Shown here: piece after piece, positions 10,365 through 22,760 of the stretch
Layout of the letters: each line of letters begins with the position of its first letter
Position numbering within the stretch: the first letter of the stretch is position 1
Assembly (NCBI GenBank): GCA_018894105.1
Contig: CM032128.1
Span: 16,225,001-16,289,000 of the forward strand
DNA: 64,000 bases
Origin: Jacaranda mimosifolia
Lineage: Eukaryota > Streptophyta > Magnoliopsida > Lamiales > Bignoniaceae
Direction: 5' to 3'
The notes under the pieces: model-generated
Told to the model about the DNA's origin: nothing
Seen by the model: only the letters and a program-made list of their open reading frames with translations
Databases searched by the model: none
Program-made: the position numbers and the translations under genes

Positions 10365-12239
10365 TTTCCACAAATGGGTTTGATACTTATTTCACAAATT
10401 ACATTGGGGTAAATTGCAACTAGCCCAATAAAATTATTACTATTTCAATGGAGCCCTTAATTTTCTTTTTTTTGCTAATGTAGTGTTTGGTTATATTGGA
10501 AAAATTATATTTTTGGTCTCAATGGATAGGGGCTTTGCACTTTCGGTAATTAAGTTGACACTTATATGATCAAAACTCTGAAGTTTTTAATACATTTGGG
10601 ATAGCACCTCAACTTCCATTAGTATTCAGACAAAACTGTTAAATTAAAAAAAATTAATTACCCAACAGCTCAAAATTTTAACTTATTTATAAAAATTCCA
10701 CAAAATTTGAATTGCCCAATCAACCTTCATTAAAAAAATAATAATAAAATTTAAAAATATATAACAAAATCCTCATAAAAAAAATTATATCTCAATATAA
10801 AATCATATAAATATATATATATATATACAACACCCACCCCTTCTCTCCCAACCACTCACCATCGGCCATGGCCACCGACCGGCGGCTGGCCATGGAAATA
10901 TGGCCAGCGATCTGGCCGCTGGCCTATGGCCAGCCATGGCCAGGCCTAGGGTGGGGGGTGCTTGTTGGAAGAGGCAGGGGTGGGTGGGAGAGGGAGGAGG
11001 TGTGGAAGAAGGAGAAAAAAAATATATGTATATATATCTTTACTTATTTATTTATTGTTAATTAATAAATTTTAATTAAATTTTTTTTCTTATGTTATTT
11101 ATTTGAAATCATTACATTATTTTGCTCAAAATAATTAAAAATATTTATTTATTTAAAATTATATTGTTAGGAAAAAATTTTAGATTTTATTTTTATTTAA
11201 ATTATTTATTTTGATTAATAAATAAATTTAATTTTTTTATTTATATATACACACACATCAAGGTCTCATAGGGTTCCAACTCTATATCTCCCACATTTTG
11301 ACTTATTTAATTTTTATTAATTGATAAATTTAATGAAATTAGTTTAAATTAGAGCTTGTTTGTTTATGAATTGGAGCATTTTGTCAAAATATTTTAGCAA
11401 TATGGTTTTTTGGAAGTGGGATTGGAGAATGTGATGGTTGTTTGTTTGTATTTTGGGTGGTAGGTGAAAAATAAATTGGGAGAAAATTATTTATTTATTT
11501 GTGTTTTAGAAGGGAACATGATATCATATCAATAATTTTTTTATTGGGGTAATAGGGTGAGATAGACATTTTAAAATTACTAGTGTTAGTATGATATTTT
11601 TAGATCTTATTTTTATTTTTAAATTATTTATTTTAGTTAATAAATATTTTTATATATTTAATAAATATATTTAACTTAATATAAATAAATTATTTTAGAC
11701 ATGATTATTTTTTAATATTATTGAGATGTAATTTAAAAATAAAATCATGTTTAATTAAGAGATGGATTTGAGTTTTATTTTTATTTTATAATTAATAAAT
11801 ATGTTTAATTAATTTTGCTTAAATTACTTTACATATGTTGATGATTTTAAATTTTTATTTTTTTAATCCAACTTTAATTAAAAGATTATTTAATATTTAA
11901 AAAAATTATTAATAAAATTATTTAAATTTATTCTGAGTAATTTAAATAATATCAAAGTTAAACCCCCATGTTAAAGTTACAAATAAGTCCAAGGGTATTT
12001 TTGTCTTAAAGATAATCAAAACAACTTTTGAAGGATATTTTTGAATTTTAATATAAAGTTTCAATCGATGTCTACAAATTTGTTAAGGATGCTAACAGTT
12101 CTTCAAATATTTAATTAAATATATGGGGATAAAAAATAATTTTATTAAACTTATAACTATATTACTAAGTTTATATTATAATGTCGTGAGTATTTCAAAA
12201 TAATTTCACAATTTCCAACTATATTAAAGTTATACACTT
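10061..12239. other. AT-rich DNA, no gene; GC island at 10860-10990
   Basis: Low-complexity AT-rich sequence with AT microsatellites (for example 10337-10364). The exception is 10860-10990, where TGGCCA and CCATGG palindromes are packed together and followed by a G-rich purine stretch. The 65-codon frame there is a composition effect in my view. I see no recognised element. Confidence 0.45.
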
Positions 12240-12611
12240 CTCTTGGTGCATTATCCTCATTATCCATCCTAAGTAAATTCAAGATGTTAGAACTAGAAAT
12301 AATAGTAATCTACAATAATTTACTTCCTTAAAAAAAAAAAAGATCCAAAAAATCATTTTCCTAGTCTAGATATTCCTTAACCTTAATATATCTTAGGAAT
12401 AGTGCCACAGTTATAATGAATCACATACTAGTGGGCCCCCTAGCATTGATTTATCATAATTAAAGCACTATGCAAATCCACAAGAATTCACAAAATTTTC
12501 AGGCCTATTATTAGTATGACCTATACTTTCTCAAACCCCATAATCGTTATTATCCAAGGATCCTATCCTGGTTTAGCCTAGGTGTCACCTTAGGTTTTGA
12601 TACTACTAAAC
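12240..12611 (-). other. Leader and primer site remnant of gypsy family T
   Basis: Read on the minus strand, the LTR end at 12612 is followed after 7 bases by TAGTATCAAAACC (12592-12604). This matches the initiator-tRNA-Met primer site TGGTATCAGAGCC except for three G-to-A changes. The AT-rich DNA beyond is taken as untranslated leader; its left limit is a guess. No gag or pol of this element is visible further left, so the element is truncated. Confidence 0.5.
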
Positions 12612-14994
12612 TGTTGCAATCCCAAATGTATGAACCTGATTTGTCTTCTATAGGACGTAAAGCATCTAAAATGTGGATCCAACTTCAACCTAATATTATT
12701 TTTCAAATGCACATACCATTACAAGTGAGAATTATAGGATTTTGATTATCTTAAGATACTAATACATTTTGGATGGTCCTATTTTAAACATGACATGGTA
12801 ACAAAGCAAATCTTTATAGAATATAAAACATAGGATGGACCACCATCTCCTGTACAATTAGAGCCAGCAAAAGATCTATTTTAATATTTACATATTTGAT
12901 CACTATATTTTGCCAAAGTCCTTGCCCTACTCCTCGCCTTTTGTTCCTAAAGGAATTGAAATAGGCAAAGACATAAGTTGCGAATACAACTCAGTAAGGC
13001 TAGTGTTTGTGTGTATATATGTTTTCCAACTTGAATACTAGTTGGCTTATCATTATATTATGTATGCAATGACGAATATATAGTGAATAAATCATATTAT
13101 AAGGTAGGATACAACTAAAGGTTGTTGACCATCACCCTTATCTCGCCAACCATGTTTAACTCAATCACTCTCGACAGGGCGCGACATTACCATCGGTAGA
13201 CATTCCCGGGATCATGCTAATCCTACAACCACTTCTCACCATGATAGCTCTAGTCATGTATTTACGAGGAATAGGCCCTGAGGCACACATCCTACTCGAC
13301 AAGCCCAATGTCGCCCGAATAATTTGTGCCACTCTCATGCTGAATAGGCTCAGTTACCATAATTTCACAACACGGTGCGATAAACACGATATTAAAGTCA
13401 AGTAGTTGAGGTGAGATAAAGTACTACACCTCTATGAGATAGACTAGCATGTTCATGTTGATGCACCTTTCAATTATCTAGACATACTATATCGTATGCA
13501 AAATGACATAATGATCAACAAAAGATAATGATGTGAAAGTGCTTTTCTTTTCTCTCTCTCTCTCTTTTCTCATTTCCATAATAATCATTTTTCATTCATC
13601 TTGATGGGAATAATTATCTTATTTCTTCAAGTTACGGCACTCACCGTACTTTCCCAAGTGCGGTTGTGCGAGTTACCTGCCCAAAACAAGGAGTAAAATT
13701 TAATATAAAGTTCAATCGATATACTTTAGCTAGTGAAATCTGTGTACCAAGGGCAAGATGCAATGAATCCTAAAGCATAATGAATATCTAAGCCTTAACT
13801 AAAGAGTATTTCTTCAACTATATCCCCCCTTAACTCTTTTCCTTTCTATTTTACATTCCACTTCCTAAATCTCTTTTATTATTTTGGTTCTATACTTCTT
13901 CCATATAATTCATAGTTCTATAAATATGAAACATACTCAATAATAAGATATTTTGGTTCTTATTTACATATGTAACTCTAACTCTCATCTTCAACCAACT
14001 AAAGTATTCTAGTCAAGTACTTCTTCAATTTTTCCTGTATAGTTCTTCCTACTAATCATTTAGTAACTCACAAATTATATCAACTAGCATTATGTGGTGA
14101 TTAGGTTTAACACAGCCATAACACTTCTACCTTGATACCAATTCCAAAGTCCAAAGGTTAACTATAGAAATATGATTTTTCTTAATTTAATTCTAAACAA
14201 TCTAGGGTTGAATTAAATCCCTCTATTTTTGAACCCACTTACACATTTGTAGCCATAATTTTTAGAAAAATAAGATATATATAAGTTCAAACCTCATAAG
14301 CCCTTCCACTTGCCAAGCAATCTTAAGTTTATGTCCAACTCTAATTGGTGTTTACCAAATTAATGCACACAAACTCATACATGATTTAAATCATAATCTA
14401 AATATATATGCTATAATAAACACATATAATTCCAAATAAACCACTTTAAATGGCTAAAGAGTGCTACCTTTTGAAAGCAAGAGTTGGGTTTTCCTTTTTT
14501 CTCTATTTAGCTTGCTCCTTCTCTTTTCTCTCCCTTTTTCTTTTATTTCCATTTTTTTTCCTACCTAAATGTCCCAATTTTGCTAACAATGAAGGGAGAA
14601 ATAAATTATAAGGGGTAAGGCTAGACTTGGTCAAAATATGTGGCTTCACCCACAAGTTGCCATCTATCATATTTAAGTTTTTTACTTTTTGGTATTTAGT
14701 TTTAACTCCTTGAATTGGGATAATTTTATTTGTCAAAATAATATAGAAGACTGAATTTTAGCTAATTTGTCCAAAGTCCTACACAATTTTTAGAATTCCA
14801 CTTTTGCCCTTCAATTATTTTAGATTCAAGAATCTTATATCTATAGATGACAAGTTCACTCCAAATTTCCAAAATCAAGTATGCTTTTGTGAATAGTGTC
14901 ATAACAAAATAAAGATAAAAATAACCATGAATCTAGAGTAAGTATTAGATTTCTAAAAGAATCGGAGGTATAGTTGTTTTCCTAAGTTCTTACA
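12612..14994 (-). repeat. Family T LTR (5' LTR of a truncated gypsy element)
   Basis: About 2.4 kb, closely related over its whole length to 46357-48772. On the minus strand it begins TGTAAGAACTTAGG and ends in TTGGGATTGCAACA. That end lies beside a primer-site remnant, so this is the 5' LTR of a minus-strand element. It contains the phrase TTACTGAGTTGTATTC (minus strand, near 12990), which I know from the R region of long Tekay/Del-type LTRs. Its outer end lies exactly inside the reverse transcriptase start of a copia element (14995). The target duplication cannot be verified because the other end of the element is lost. Confidence 0.75.
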
Positions 14995-16330
14995 CCCTCT
15001 GGTAGATCTACCAAAGTCCATACTTTGTTGGAGTATATGGAGTCCATTTAAAATTTCATGGCTTCTCAACATAGTTTCCTTATAAGTCTTCAGATCGCTG
15101 TCCATTTGTCCCATTTCATAAATGAATCTGAACCTTTTGGGTTGCTTCTTGATTCGGTCCGACCTTCTAAGAGGTTGTGTGTTAGGCTTGGGATGCTCCG
15201 TTGTTTCTACCACTTGTGGGATAATATGATCATCTTAAACTTTATCAAGCTTAACAATAATGCCATTTTTTTATATAATAGAAATTCCTTTTCTAAAAAA
15301 GTGGCATTCCTCAAAACAAACACATTTTGTTCTGAGGGATCATAAAAATAATAACCTAAAGACTCTTTTAGGTATCCCACAAACTTGCACAAGGTGAATC
15401 TCATATCCAACTTATCTCTCACTATTCTCTTGATAGAGATGGGAGACCCCCAAACTCTAAATAAAAGTAAGAGGGTGCTTTGCCAGATCACATCTCATAC
15501 GGTGTATTGGGCATTGACTTTGAGAGTACTATGTGTACTAGCCTCGTCATCGTCATAAAGGTGTATCCCAAAAGGAGGTAAGAAAATTGGTGAAGCTCAC
15601 CATGGATTGTACCATGTTTAACAATGTATAGTTTCTTCTCTTGGCTACTCTATTATGTTGGGTTGTGTCGGGTATAGTCCATTATGAGAGAATCCCATTC
15701 TCTTTTAAATAATCAAAGAATTTGGTAATTAAGTATTCACCTCCCCACTCCGATGGAAGAGTTTTGATACTATGTTTTAATTGCTTTTCTATTTCATTCC
15801 TATACTCTTTGAACTTTTCAAAAATTTTGGACTTGTACTTCATAAGATACACGTGTCTGAATTGAGTGCAATCATGGTGAAGGTAATGAAGTAAGAATAG
15901 CCTCATCTTGCATTAGCTTTTAGTATAGATCAAATCCAAAGGACTTATGGAACACTCCATTTGTCCCAGAAAAATAGACTTAGCCATTTTTCCTTTTAAA
16001 TAAGACTCACAAGTTGGTAGATGATCCTCTAGTCCACTAACATTTAGTGATTTGAGAGCTACTAACTTATTCATCCTATTCTTGGAAATATGTCCAAGTT
16101 TAGCATGCCAAAGGTATGTATTTCTTGGTTATCTAATGTTATTTTGTTTTAATGAATGTGTATTAGTGATGGCGGATAATCTAAAATGTATAATCCTTTA
16201 TACATTGTACCAATTGCACCTAGGTACATATTAACAAGGATTTAGTATAAGTTTTAGAATCTCTTAAGTCTTACCTAACTTATGCCTTTGGCTTTGGCCA
16301 CAACTCTTGCTTATTTGCCAAGGCAATGGA
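14995..16330 (-). pseudogene. Ty1/copia pol remnant: protease, integrase, start of reverse transcriptase
   Basis: On the minus strand the order is protease, integrase, linker and the first reverse transcriptase residues, the order of Ty1/copia. Visible pieces include a GAG-pre-integrase region near 16080-15950 (NVSGLEDHLPTCES). The integrase core lies at 15906-15682 (SEWGGEYLITKFFDYLKENG). The integrase C-terminal block lies at 15460-15280 (CKFVGYLKESLGYYFYDPSE). A linker follows (RRSDRIKKQPKRFRFIYE, about 15170). The reverse transcriptase starts NKVWTLVDLPEG and is cut there by the family T LTR. Several stops and frame changes break the frame. The rest of the reverse transcriptase and RNase H are missing. 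Confidence 0.85.
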
Positions 16331-17100
16331 TCATATCCTTATCACTAAAATTTATTCATTTTTCATTCTTTATGACAAATTACAAAAATTAGAACCACAT
16401 GTGGTATTATATACTAATAAGGAAAAATTTATCCTTAAATGCACTTCAATAAACAACTCACCCTACCCTAGAGTTATAAGACATTCCTTGTACTTGGGGC
16501 TTCTAATGACCCAATATGCCATAATAGAAACAAGTTGCATCCTTATTCTCCTCAATTATTTTCTTTACTGCTCTAGACGCCTTAAATGTTTGTTTCCTCC
16601 TTAAAGAAGAACTCTTTTTCTTCTTGCTCACTTTTTTCTAGCCCCTAGAGCCTTTGGATTAGGAGGATGAAGCAAGCATTATAGGCTTGTCCTTTTCATG
16701 GTCATCTCCGCCTTGATTAATGCTTTGGTCAAATGAACTCGACAAGGATAGGAGGATCAAATCCTCATAGAGATCATTATCCATCACTACGTCCAAGTTG
16801 AAGAGCTTCTCAACACGTCTATTCATCTTTAGACTATAGTTGAGGACAAATGACCCCTCAACTATCCTAGCTTAAAAAATCTCCTTTGACTACATGAACC
16901 TCTCATACGTTATTTGGCTATACAACTCTTGCAAGCAATTTACCAAGGTATGTTTCATGTGTTTGTGAGACTTTTGAAGTTCATAAATGCCATCATGATA
17001 CTATGAAATAGGAGGCGATCCTGAACCCAATTCGTGAACATTTCACGTTTCTCTTGATCCACATCCATATGGGATTTGGAGAACCTTGATATAGGATATA
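16331..17100 (-). pseudogene. Ty1/copia gag and protease start remnant
   Basis: This continues the copia element upstream. The gag part shows the plant copia pattern VEKLFNLDVVMDNDLYEDLI (about 16815-16755), a serine/lysine-rich hinge, then a zinc knuckle remnant CFYYGILGH. In the knuckle the second cysteine is replaced by tyrosine and a stop follows. The protease active site that should read DTG-C is degraded to NTTCGS near 16390. Stops occur throughout, so no Gag could be made from this copy. Confidence 0.7.
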
Positions 17101-18169
17101 TGTCTATTTCTTATAATCTAGAATGATTTTGAGGTTTTTTAAGTTGTGGTTGTTCAGCCCAGTTAGTTTATTAGTTTTCAAAATGATGCTAAGTGGATTT
17201 TTAGCCATTCTTGATGTTTCGTAAATCTACAAAGAAAGAAGGGAATATAAGCATTTGATTGAATTTGATATTAAAAACATGTTTATGGTCTTTTAAGCAT
17301 ATCTTTGTTCCACTATTTATCAAATTCCTTACCCTTTTATGAATTTGGGAAATCATATTTCCTAGTTGTGAGTATCAAGGTCCAAAGGCATCACTTGTGG
17401 ACCCACGACATGTGAGATATCCACTCATGATCCTAAGGTAGGTAACTATTGCCAATTGCATCTCTATGCAACCCTTGATATGTTTTGCCTCACTTTTCAT
17501 ATAGACCACGACTCATGTGACATCTATACTACTAGGTATTAAGTCGGACCTACCAATCAATCTTTAATTATAAATTCAACTATGATCATTCCATGACTTA
17601 CATGAGACAATGTTATAGCGAATTTTAAATTAGAGTACATCTTATGCTAAGGTAGCGATCATAGTTTTCTTGCAATACGTATCTCACGATTCGTGAGCTA
17701 ACACAAAATTGAGGTAGAGTCTCATGTCACTTGCCTATTGGTAGAAGGTTTGGATTATTAAACCCGATTTAATTACATTCAATTTGATTTAATATTTTTA
17801 TGAACTTGTCTCCTCTAAGTTGAGGGATTTACTTGCTTAGATGATCTTATCAATTTTTATCTTTTCTTATTTAGGTTCTCTATCCTAACCATGCATCTCA
17901 TACATCAATAAGATAAAGAAAACATAAATAAGTAAACAAACCTAATATGCATCTAAGGTTGGGATGACCATGATCCTTAACCAAGTAGTGCACTTAGAGC
18001 CATAGTTGCACTACCTAGTTGATTTTAGGTAGGTTGATTAAATTAACAGATCATATCTATTACATGAATATATTCAATACATTCATGGGTCTTGAAGCCC
18101 TTTTGATCCTCTTGGTCTCCTTTGCCTCCTTGCAAAAAATTACAAGAGAAAAGAAAACCTCACCCTTAG
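17101..18169 (-). other. Possible 5' leader/LTR of the copia element; no coding sequence
   Basis: No open frame of note. The position is where the 5' leader and LTR of the minus-strand copia element should lie. I cannot place LTR ends or a primer site, so the assignment is only by location. Confidence 0.3.
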
Positions 18170-18861
18170 TGATGTGAAACCCCAAGGATATATTGATCCC
18201 GAAACCCCAAACACACAAATTGATATTCAACAAACCCTAGAATAAAAATCCTCCCTATTGAACCCCTAAGATACTTGATCTTAGAAACGCAAATAATTGG
18301 GAATTAGAATCAGAAAATTGAATAAATACCAACAGGAATTAGTACCTTGAAACAACTAATTTAATTTCTTGATGCAACAAGCAAAGTTGTGGTTTTTCTT
18401 GAGAGAAAAAATGCAGAAAATAATTCAAAATTCATCAAAATCTGCCATACACATTTTTAAGAGAGTATTTATACTCTCTTTGCAAGCCCTAATTAAAATA
18501 AGATATAAACTAAGCCTATGGATAATAATCCAAGCCCAATTCAATTAGAAATAAGAGTTTAACTTGGTCACAACTTCTTCTTTTCTTAGTGAGTCCCACA
18601 CATTTGGGACTTATTTTGGCCTTCTTGGGCCTTTCAAGCCTTATACACTAAGCATAAGGTGATAGGCTATCCAACTTTATTTTTTTGGCTTCTTGACATG
18701 TTCTTCTCTTTTTTAGCCTATTCTTGATGCATCTCTTCAACAAATGACTTAGCCAAATTTGCAAAGCTATCTTCAGCCTCTTTGCTTTTGCTCCTGTATT
18801 AGGTTCCATTAGCAAGTTGCAATATCTATTTTGCCCTATAGTGCCTCCAGTGCTCATATCA
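18170..18861 (-). repeat. Family G 3' LTR of element C
   Basis: 692 bp, reverse orientation: it begins TGATGTGAAACCCC (the LTR end) and finishes TGCTCATATCA (the LTR start). The palindromic TATA box is intact at 18461-18478. The adjacent pyrimidine run at 18862-18877 is the polypurine tract of the minus strand. Confidence 0.9.
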
Positions 18862-18866
18862 GTCCC

Positions 18867-19180
18867 TCACTCCTCTGAAAGATTTGTCCTCGAATCTGAA
18901 TTGATATCAAAAGGAGAAAAATCAGAAATATTAAAAGTAGCAGAAACTTTATACTTACATGGAATGTTAATCTTGTAAGAATTATCATTAATCTTTTCCA
19001 GCACTTGGAATGGGCCATCTCCTCTAGCATCAAGTTTGGATTTTCTTTGATTATGAAACCTTTCCTTTCTCAAATAAACCCAAACCCAGTCACGAGGTTA
19101 AAAAACCACTTGCTTCCGCCCCTTATTCTCTCTTTCGGCAGTCAATCTGTTTCTTTTTTCAATCATCTTACGTGCCTTCA
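18867..19180 (-). pseudogene. Element C integrase C-terminal end
   Basis: Open on the minus strand from 19073 to 18867 (RKERFHNQRKSK, GDGPFQVLEKINDN, SDFSPFDINSDSRTNLSEE). Upstream, 19180-19074 encodes the linker before it, with a stop near 19100 where tryptophan or arginine is expected. It ends at the insertion point of element B; the matching rest begins at 26507. Confidence 0.8.
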
Positions 19181-19904
19181 TGATATGAGCACTGGAGGCA
19201 TTGTAGGGTAAGATGGTTATTTCGGTATTGGAGGGAAAATGGAGATTGCAACCTACCAATGGGACCTACCACAAGAGCAAAAGTAAAGAGGCTGAAAGAT
19301 AGCTTTGCAAATTTGGCTAAGTCATTTGTTGAAGAGATACATCAAGAATGGGCTAAGAAAGAGAATAACATGCCAAGAAGCCAAAAGAATGAAGTTGGGC
19401 AATCCATCACCTTATGCTTGGTGTATAAGGCTTGAAAAGGCTTAAGAAGGCCAAAATAAGTTCCAAACGTCTGGAACTCACTGAGAAAAGAAGAAGTTGT
19501 GACCAAGTCAAACTCTTATTTCAAATTGGATTTGGGCTTAGATTATTATCTGTAGGCTTAGTTTATATCTTATTTTAATTAGGTCTTGCAATGAGAGTAT
19601 AAATACTCTCTTAAAAATGTGTATGGCAGATTTTGATGAATTTTGAATTATTTTCTATGTTTTTTTCTCTCAAGAGAAAAACCACAACTTTGCTTATTGC
19701 ATCAAGAAATTAAATAGGTTCTTTCAAGGTACTAATTCCTGCTAGTATTTATTCAATTTTCTAATTCTTATCCCTAATTATTTGCATTTCTAAGATCAAG
19801 TATCTTAGGGGTTCAATAGGGAAGGTTTTTATTCTTGGGTTCGTTTAATATCAATTTGTGTGTTTGGGGTTCCGGGATCAATATATCCTTGGGGTTCCAC
19901 ATCA
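19181..19904 (+). repeat. Family G 5' LTR of element B
   Basis: 724 bp, TGATATGAGCACTGG to TTCCACATCA. It carries the palindromic TATA box at 19593-19610 and is followed within two bases by the primer site. Confidence 0.92.
19593..19610 (+). promoter_or_regulatory. LTR TATA box inside an 8-bp inverted repeat
   Basis: GAGAGTATAAATACTCTC: arms GAGAGTAT and ATACTCTC around a central AA, containing TATAAATA. It is kept in the other family G LTRs (25844-25861, 18461-18478, 58391-58408, nearly so at 31681-31698, 48932-48949 and 664-681). This is the likely core promoter for the genomic RNA. Confidence 0.65.
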
Positions 19905-19921
19905 TTTAGTATCTAGAGCCA
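19905..19921 (+). other. Primer binding site (tRNA-iMet type)
   Basis: TTTAGTATCTAGAGCCA follows the 5' LTR. The sister copy at 31953 reads TTGGTATCTAGAGCCAA, and the copy at 58087-58103 (minus) reads TTTGATATCAGAGCCAA. All match the 3' end of initiator tRNA-Met (TGGTATCAGAGCC) with small changes. Confidence 0.75.
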
Positions 19922-20795
19922 ACTTGAGATAAATTCCATTTTATCTTGTTTTTGTTTCCAGCCAAAAAAAAAATTGAAAAAAAAGGAAAAAAAAGAAATC
20001 AAATTGTGAATTGACTGTGGTTTTGTAATTCTTTTGCAATATTTTGCATATTCCAAACTTGGAGAATGCCAATTGAACACAAAAAGTTGAATTTGCAGAA
20101 TATAAACCTTGGATTGCTCTAATTTTAAGAAATTAAAGTTAGGGTTTTTGAGTTATTCAATTTGGGGTTTTTTGACCTAGGCTTTCAAATTCAAAATTGC
20201 CATTGTATAAGCTAAATTGGCTACTTTTAGTTGCTATTTAGAGTTTATTGGACATCAATTGGATTAGAATTGAGTCACAATCGGCCTTCCATTAGGATTG
20301 ACCAAATTCTTCTATTTTCTATCGTTTCATTTTTTTTTATTCATTCTTTGTGTTTTCTTTCTTTGTTTTCACCTAATTTGCATATGTTCATGTTAGATAA
20401 GTAACATATTGCATTCTTGTTACTTAGCTTGCATAAAAATCACATGATACACATTCTTTCTCGTGTGCCACCACATCATTTTCCTTGCTGGTCACATTTA
20501 CTTTGTCTCTAGACTTTGTGCTTTTCTTTTCTTTTTTTTTGTTAGGTTTTTCATTGCTACTCCTATATAAATACTACTGGTGAATTTGCTTTGAATTGAA
20601 TTAGTTTGATTTCTGAAGTGAAACATTCACGGTGGTCAAGAGAGGTAAAAGACATAAATAAGTGCTCATAAAGAGAGCAACAACCAGAATTGAGTGCAAA
20701 CACGAGGGCTCACATCCACTTGAGTGAAACACGTGAGGGAGTGTTTCTTTTGTGAAGCTGTTTTTGCTAACACCTTTTGCTGGTTTTTTTATAAA

Positions 20796-21862
20796 ATGAG
20801 TAATATTCTTCCAAGGAGGGAGGGTAAAGAACCCTTTGATAAGGAAGCTAACATGACACCATATATAAAGGTGATGTACAGGGCATTTACTAGTTAATTT
20901 CAGAAGTTGAATAGCAGGCTTGATGAGATGGATAAGTGGAGAAAAGAGGTGGCACATAATATTTATGGGAATGGTTTACAAAATAGGCCTCCAGATAGGT
21001 TTAATCAAGAGATGTTTGAGGATGAGTTTGATAATAGTAGTTCGGCTAAAAATAGAGGGAGAGAAGCTAGATTCGAAGCTAGAAGGGACAACAATTTAAA
21101 GCTATCAAAATGAAAATTCCATCATTTGAAGGGCAAAATGATGCTTGAAGCATACATGGAGTGGGAGAGAAATGTGGAGTTGATCTTTGATTGCCTTAAC
21201 TACTTTGAAGGGAAAAAATTGAGACTTGCAGCAGTTGAATTCAATGACTATGCATTAGTCTGGTGGGATCAATTGGTGCAGTCTAGGAGGATAAATAGTG
21301 AGAGACCTACTGAGACTTGGGTAGATATGAAGGCTATTATGAAGAAAAGATTTGTTCCATCTTACTATTATAGGGAGATACTCCAAAAACTACAAAGACT
21401 CATTCAGGGTCTAAGTTAGTTGAGGACTAACATAAGGAGATGGAGATGTTGATGATTATGGCCAACATAGAGGAGGATACAGAAGTAACAATGGTTAGAT
21501 TTATTAATGGTTTGAATAGAGAAATTGCTGATGTTGTGGACCTACAACATTATGTGGAGATGGAGGATTTGGTGAGTATAGCTATGAAGGTAGAGAAACA
21601 ATAAAAGCAAAGAGGGGTAGCCCGTGCATTTCAAAATTCCAACTCAAAATGGGGTTCAAAATAGTAAAATTATGATGAAAAGAAAAGAGATAGGGGCTTA
21701 GTTTAAAAGGAGAAAAGGCTGGATGCATCAAGGAACAAGGATAAAAAGTCTATTCTCTAAAACAGTACTTCTAATTTTTCTTCTTCCACTACTACTTCCT
21801 AACATAGGGATATTAAGTGCTTCAAATGTCATGGTTTGGGTCATTATGCATATGAATGTCCA
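20796..21862 (+). pseudogene. Element B gag remnant with zinc knuckle
   Basis: The start is taken at ATG 20796 (MSNILPRREGKE), which the copy at 54344 shares. Stops and shifts follow: TAA at 20895, then a frame change near 21111. The Retrotrans_gag core lies at about 21130-21419 (AYMEWERNVELIFDCLNYFE, LVWWDQLV, MKKRFVPSYYYREILQKLQR). A zinc knuckle CFKCHGLGHYAYEC (CX2CX4HX4C) at 21818-21859 is intact. Gag forms the virus-like particle core and the knuckle binds the RNA. At least three lesions prevent a full product. Confidence 0.88.
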
Positions 21863-22049
21863 AACAAAACAACTATGATTCTTATAGGTAGTGAAATTGT
21901 ATCTGAGTCTGATGATGAATATAAGTTTGATGGTAGTGATAATGATATGCCATCTTTAGAGGATGTTGTGATGATGATAATGTTGAATATGCTATTCATG
22001 GTGAATCTGTTGTTGCTACATGTGCATTGAACTTGAATGTTAGAGTGAG

Positions 22050-22478
22050 AGCTTAGAACAAATAGAAAATATATTTTACACTGGATGCTTGATAGGTGGT
22101 AAGGTGTGTAGCTTAGTAATTGATGAAGGAAGTTGTGCTAATGTGGTTAGTACCACTTTAGTTGAGAAATTGACACTGAAGTATGATAAAGACCCTAATC
22201 TATATGGGTTGCAATGGTTGAATGATAGTGGAGAGGTGAAAGTTACTAGGCAGGTTGTGGTAACTTTTACTATTAGGAGATATAGTGATGAGGTAGTTCG
22301 TGATGTAGTACCCATGCGGGCTGGCCATATGTTATTGGGTAGGACATGGCAATTTGATAGGCGTGTAATACATGATGGGTACAAGAATAGATATTCCTAT
22401 GAGCATAATGGACATAAAGTCACTCTTGCACCTCTATCACCCAAGGAAGTTTACCTTGACCATATTAAACTTCAATAA
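22050..22478 (+). pseudogene. Element B aspartic protease region
   Basis: Frame 22089-22478 encodes a retropepsin-like domain: VCSLVIDEGSCANVVS, where plant gypsy elements usually have DGGS/DSGA after the hydrophobic strand. It continues through GHMLLGRTWQFDRRVIHDG. The active site therefore reads D-E-G-S, a change from the D-G-G-S kept in the copy near 55660. It would cleave the Gag-Pol chain. No stop lies within this domain, but both neighbours are out of frame. Confidence 0.8.
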
Positions 22479-22760
22479 TCTTCTTGTGGGAGTTCAAGTA
22501 GTGAGGTTAAAAAAAGTAATGAGAGAAAAGAGGCCATGCGAGGAAAGAATAAAGATAAAGGCCCAATGGTTAGTGATTGCACAAGTGGAAACAAGAAAGA
22601 GGGATTTGTAGGAGAGAAAAAGTTGGTGAGTGAAAAGAGAGAAAGGAATGAGAAAGTTGAAGGATGTGAAAAGAAAGAATTAGTGAAGAGTGACGAAGTT
22701 CTATGCAAAAGAGAGAGATTTAAAGAATCCTTTTCTAGGCAAGAGAGCTTTGATAGTGAT
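22479..22760 (+). pseudogene. Element B charged linker between protease and reverse transcriptase
   Basis: A Lys/Glu/Arg-rich stretch (for example KKEGFVGEKKLVSEKRERNE in the frame 22536-22763), purine-rich at DNA level. The same linker occurs at 56010-56260. It joins protease to reverse transcriptase in this family. Confidence 0.6.

Noticed and set aside
12607..14999. Target duplication for the family T LTR at 12612-14994
   Set aside because: Flanks TAAAC and CCCTC do not match. The left neighbour is internal element sequence, so a duplication is not expected there.
22076..22708. Minus-strand open frames inside element B
   Set aside because: They lie opposite protease and linker coding sequence and have no family resemblance.
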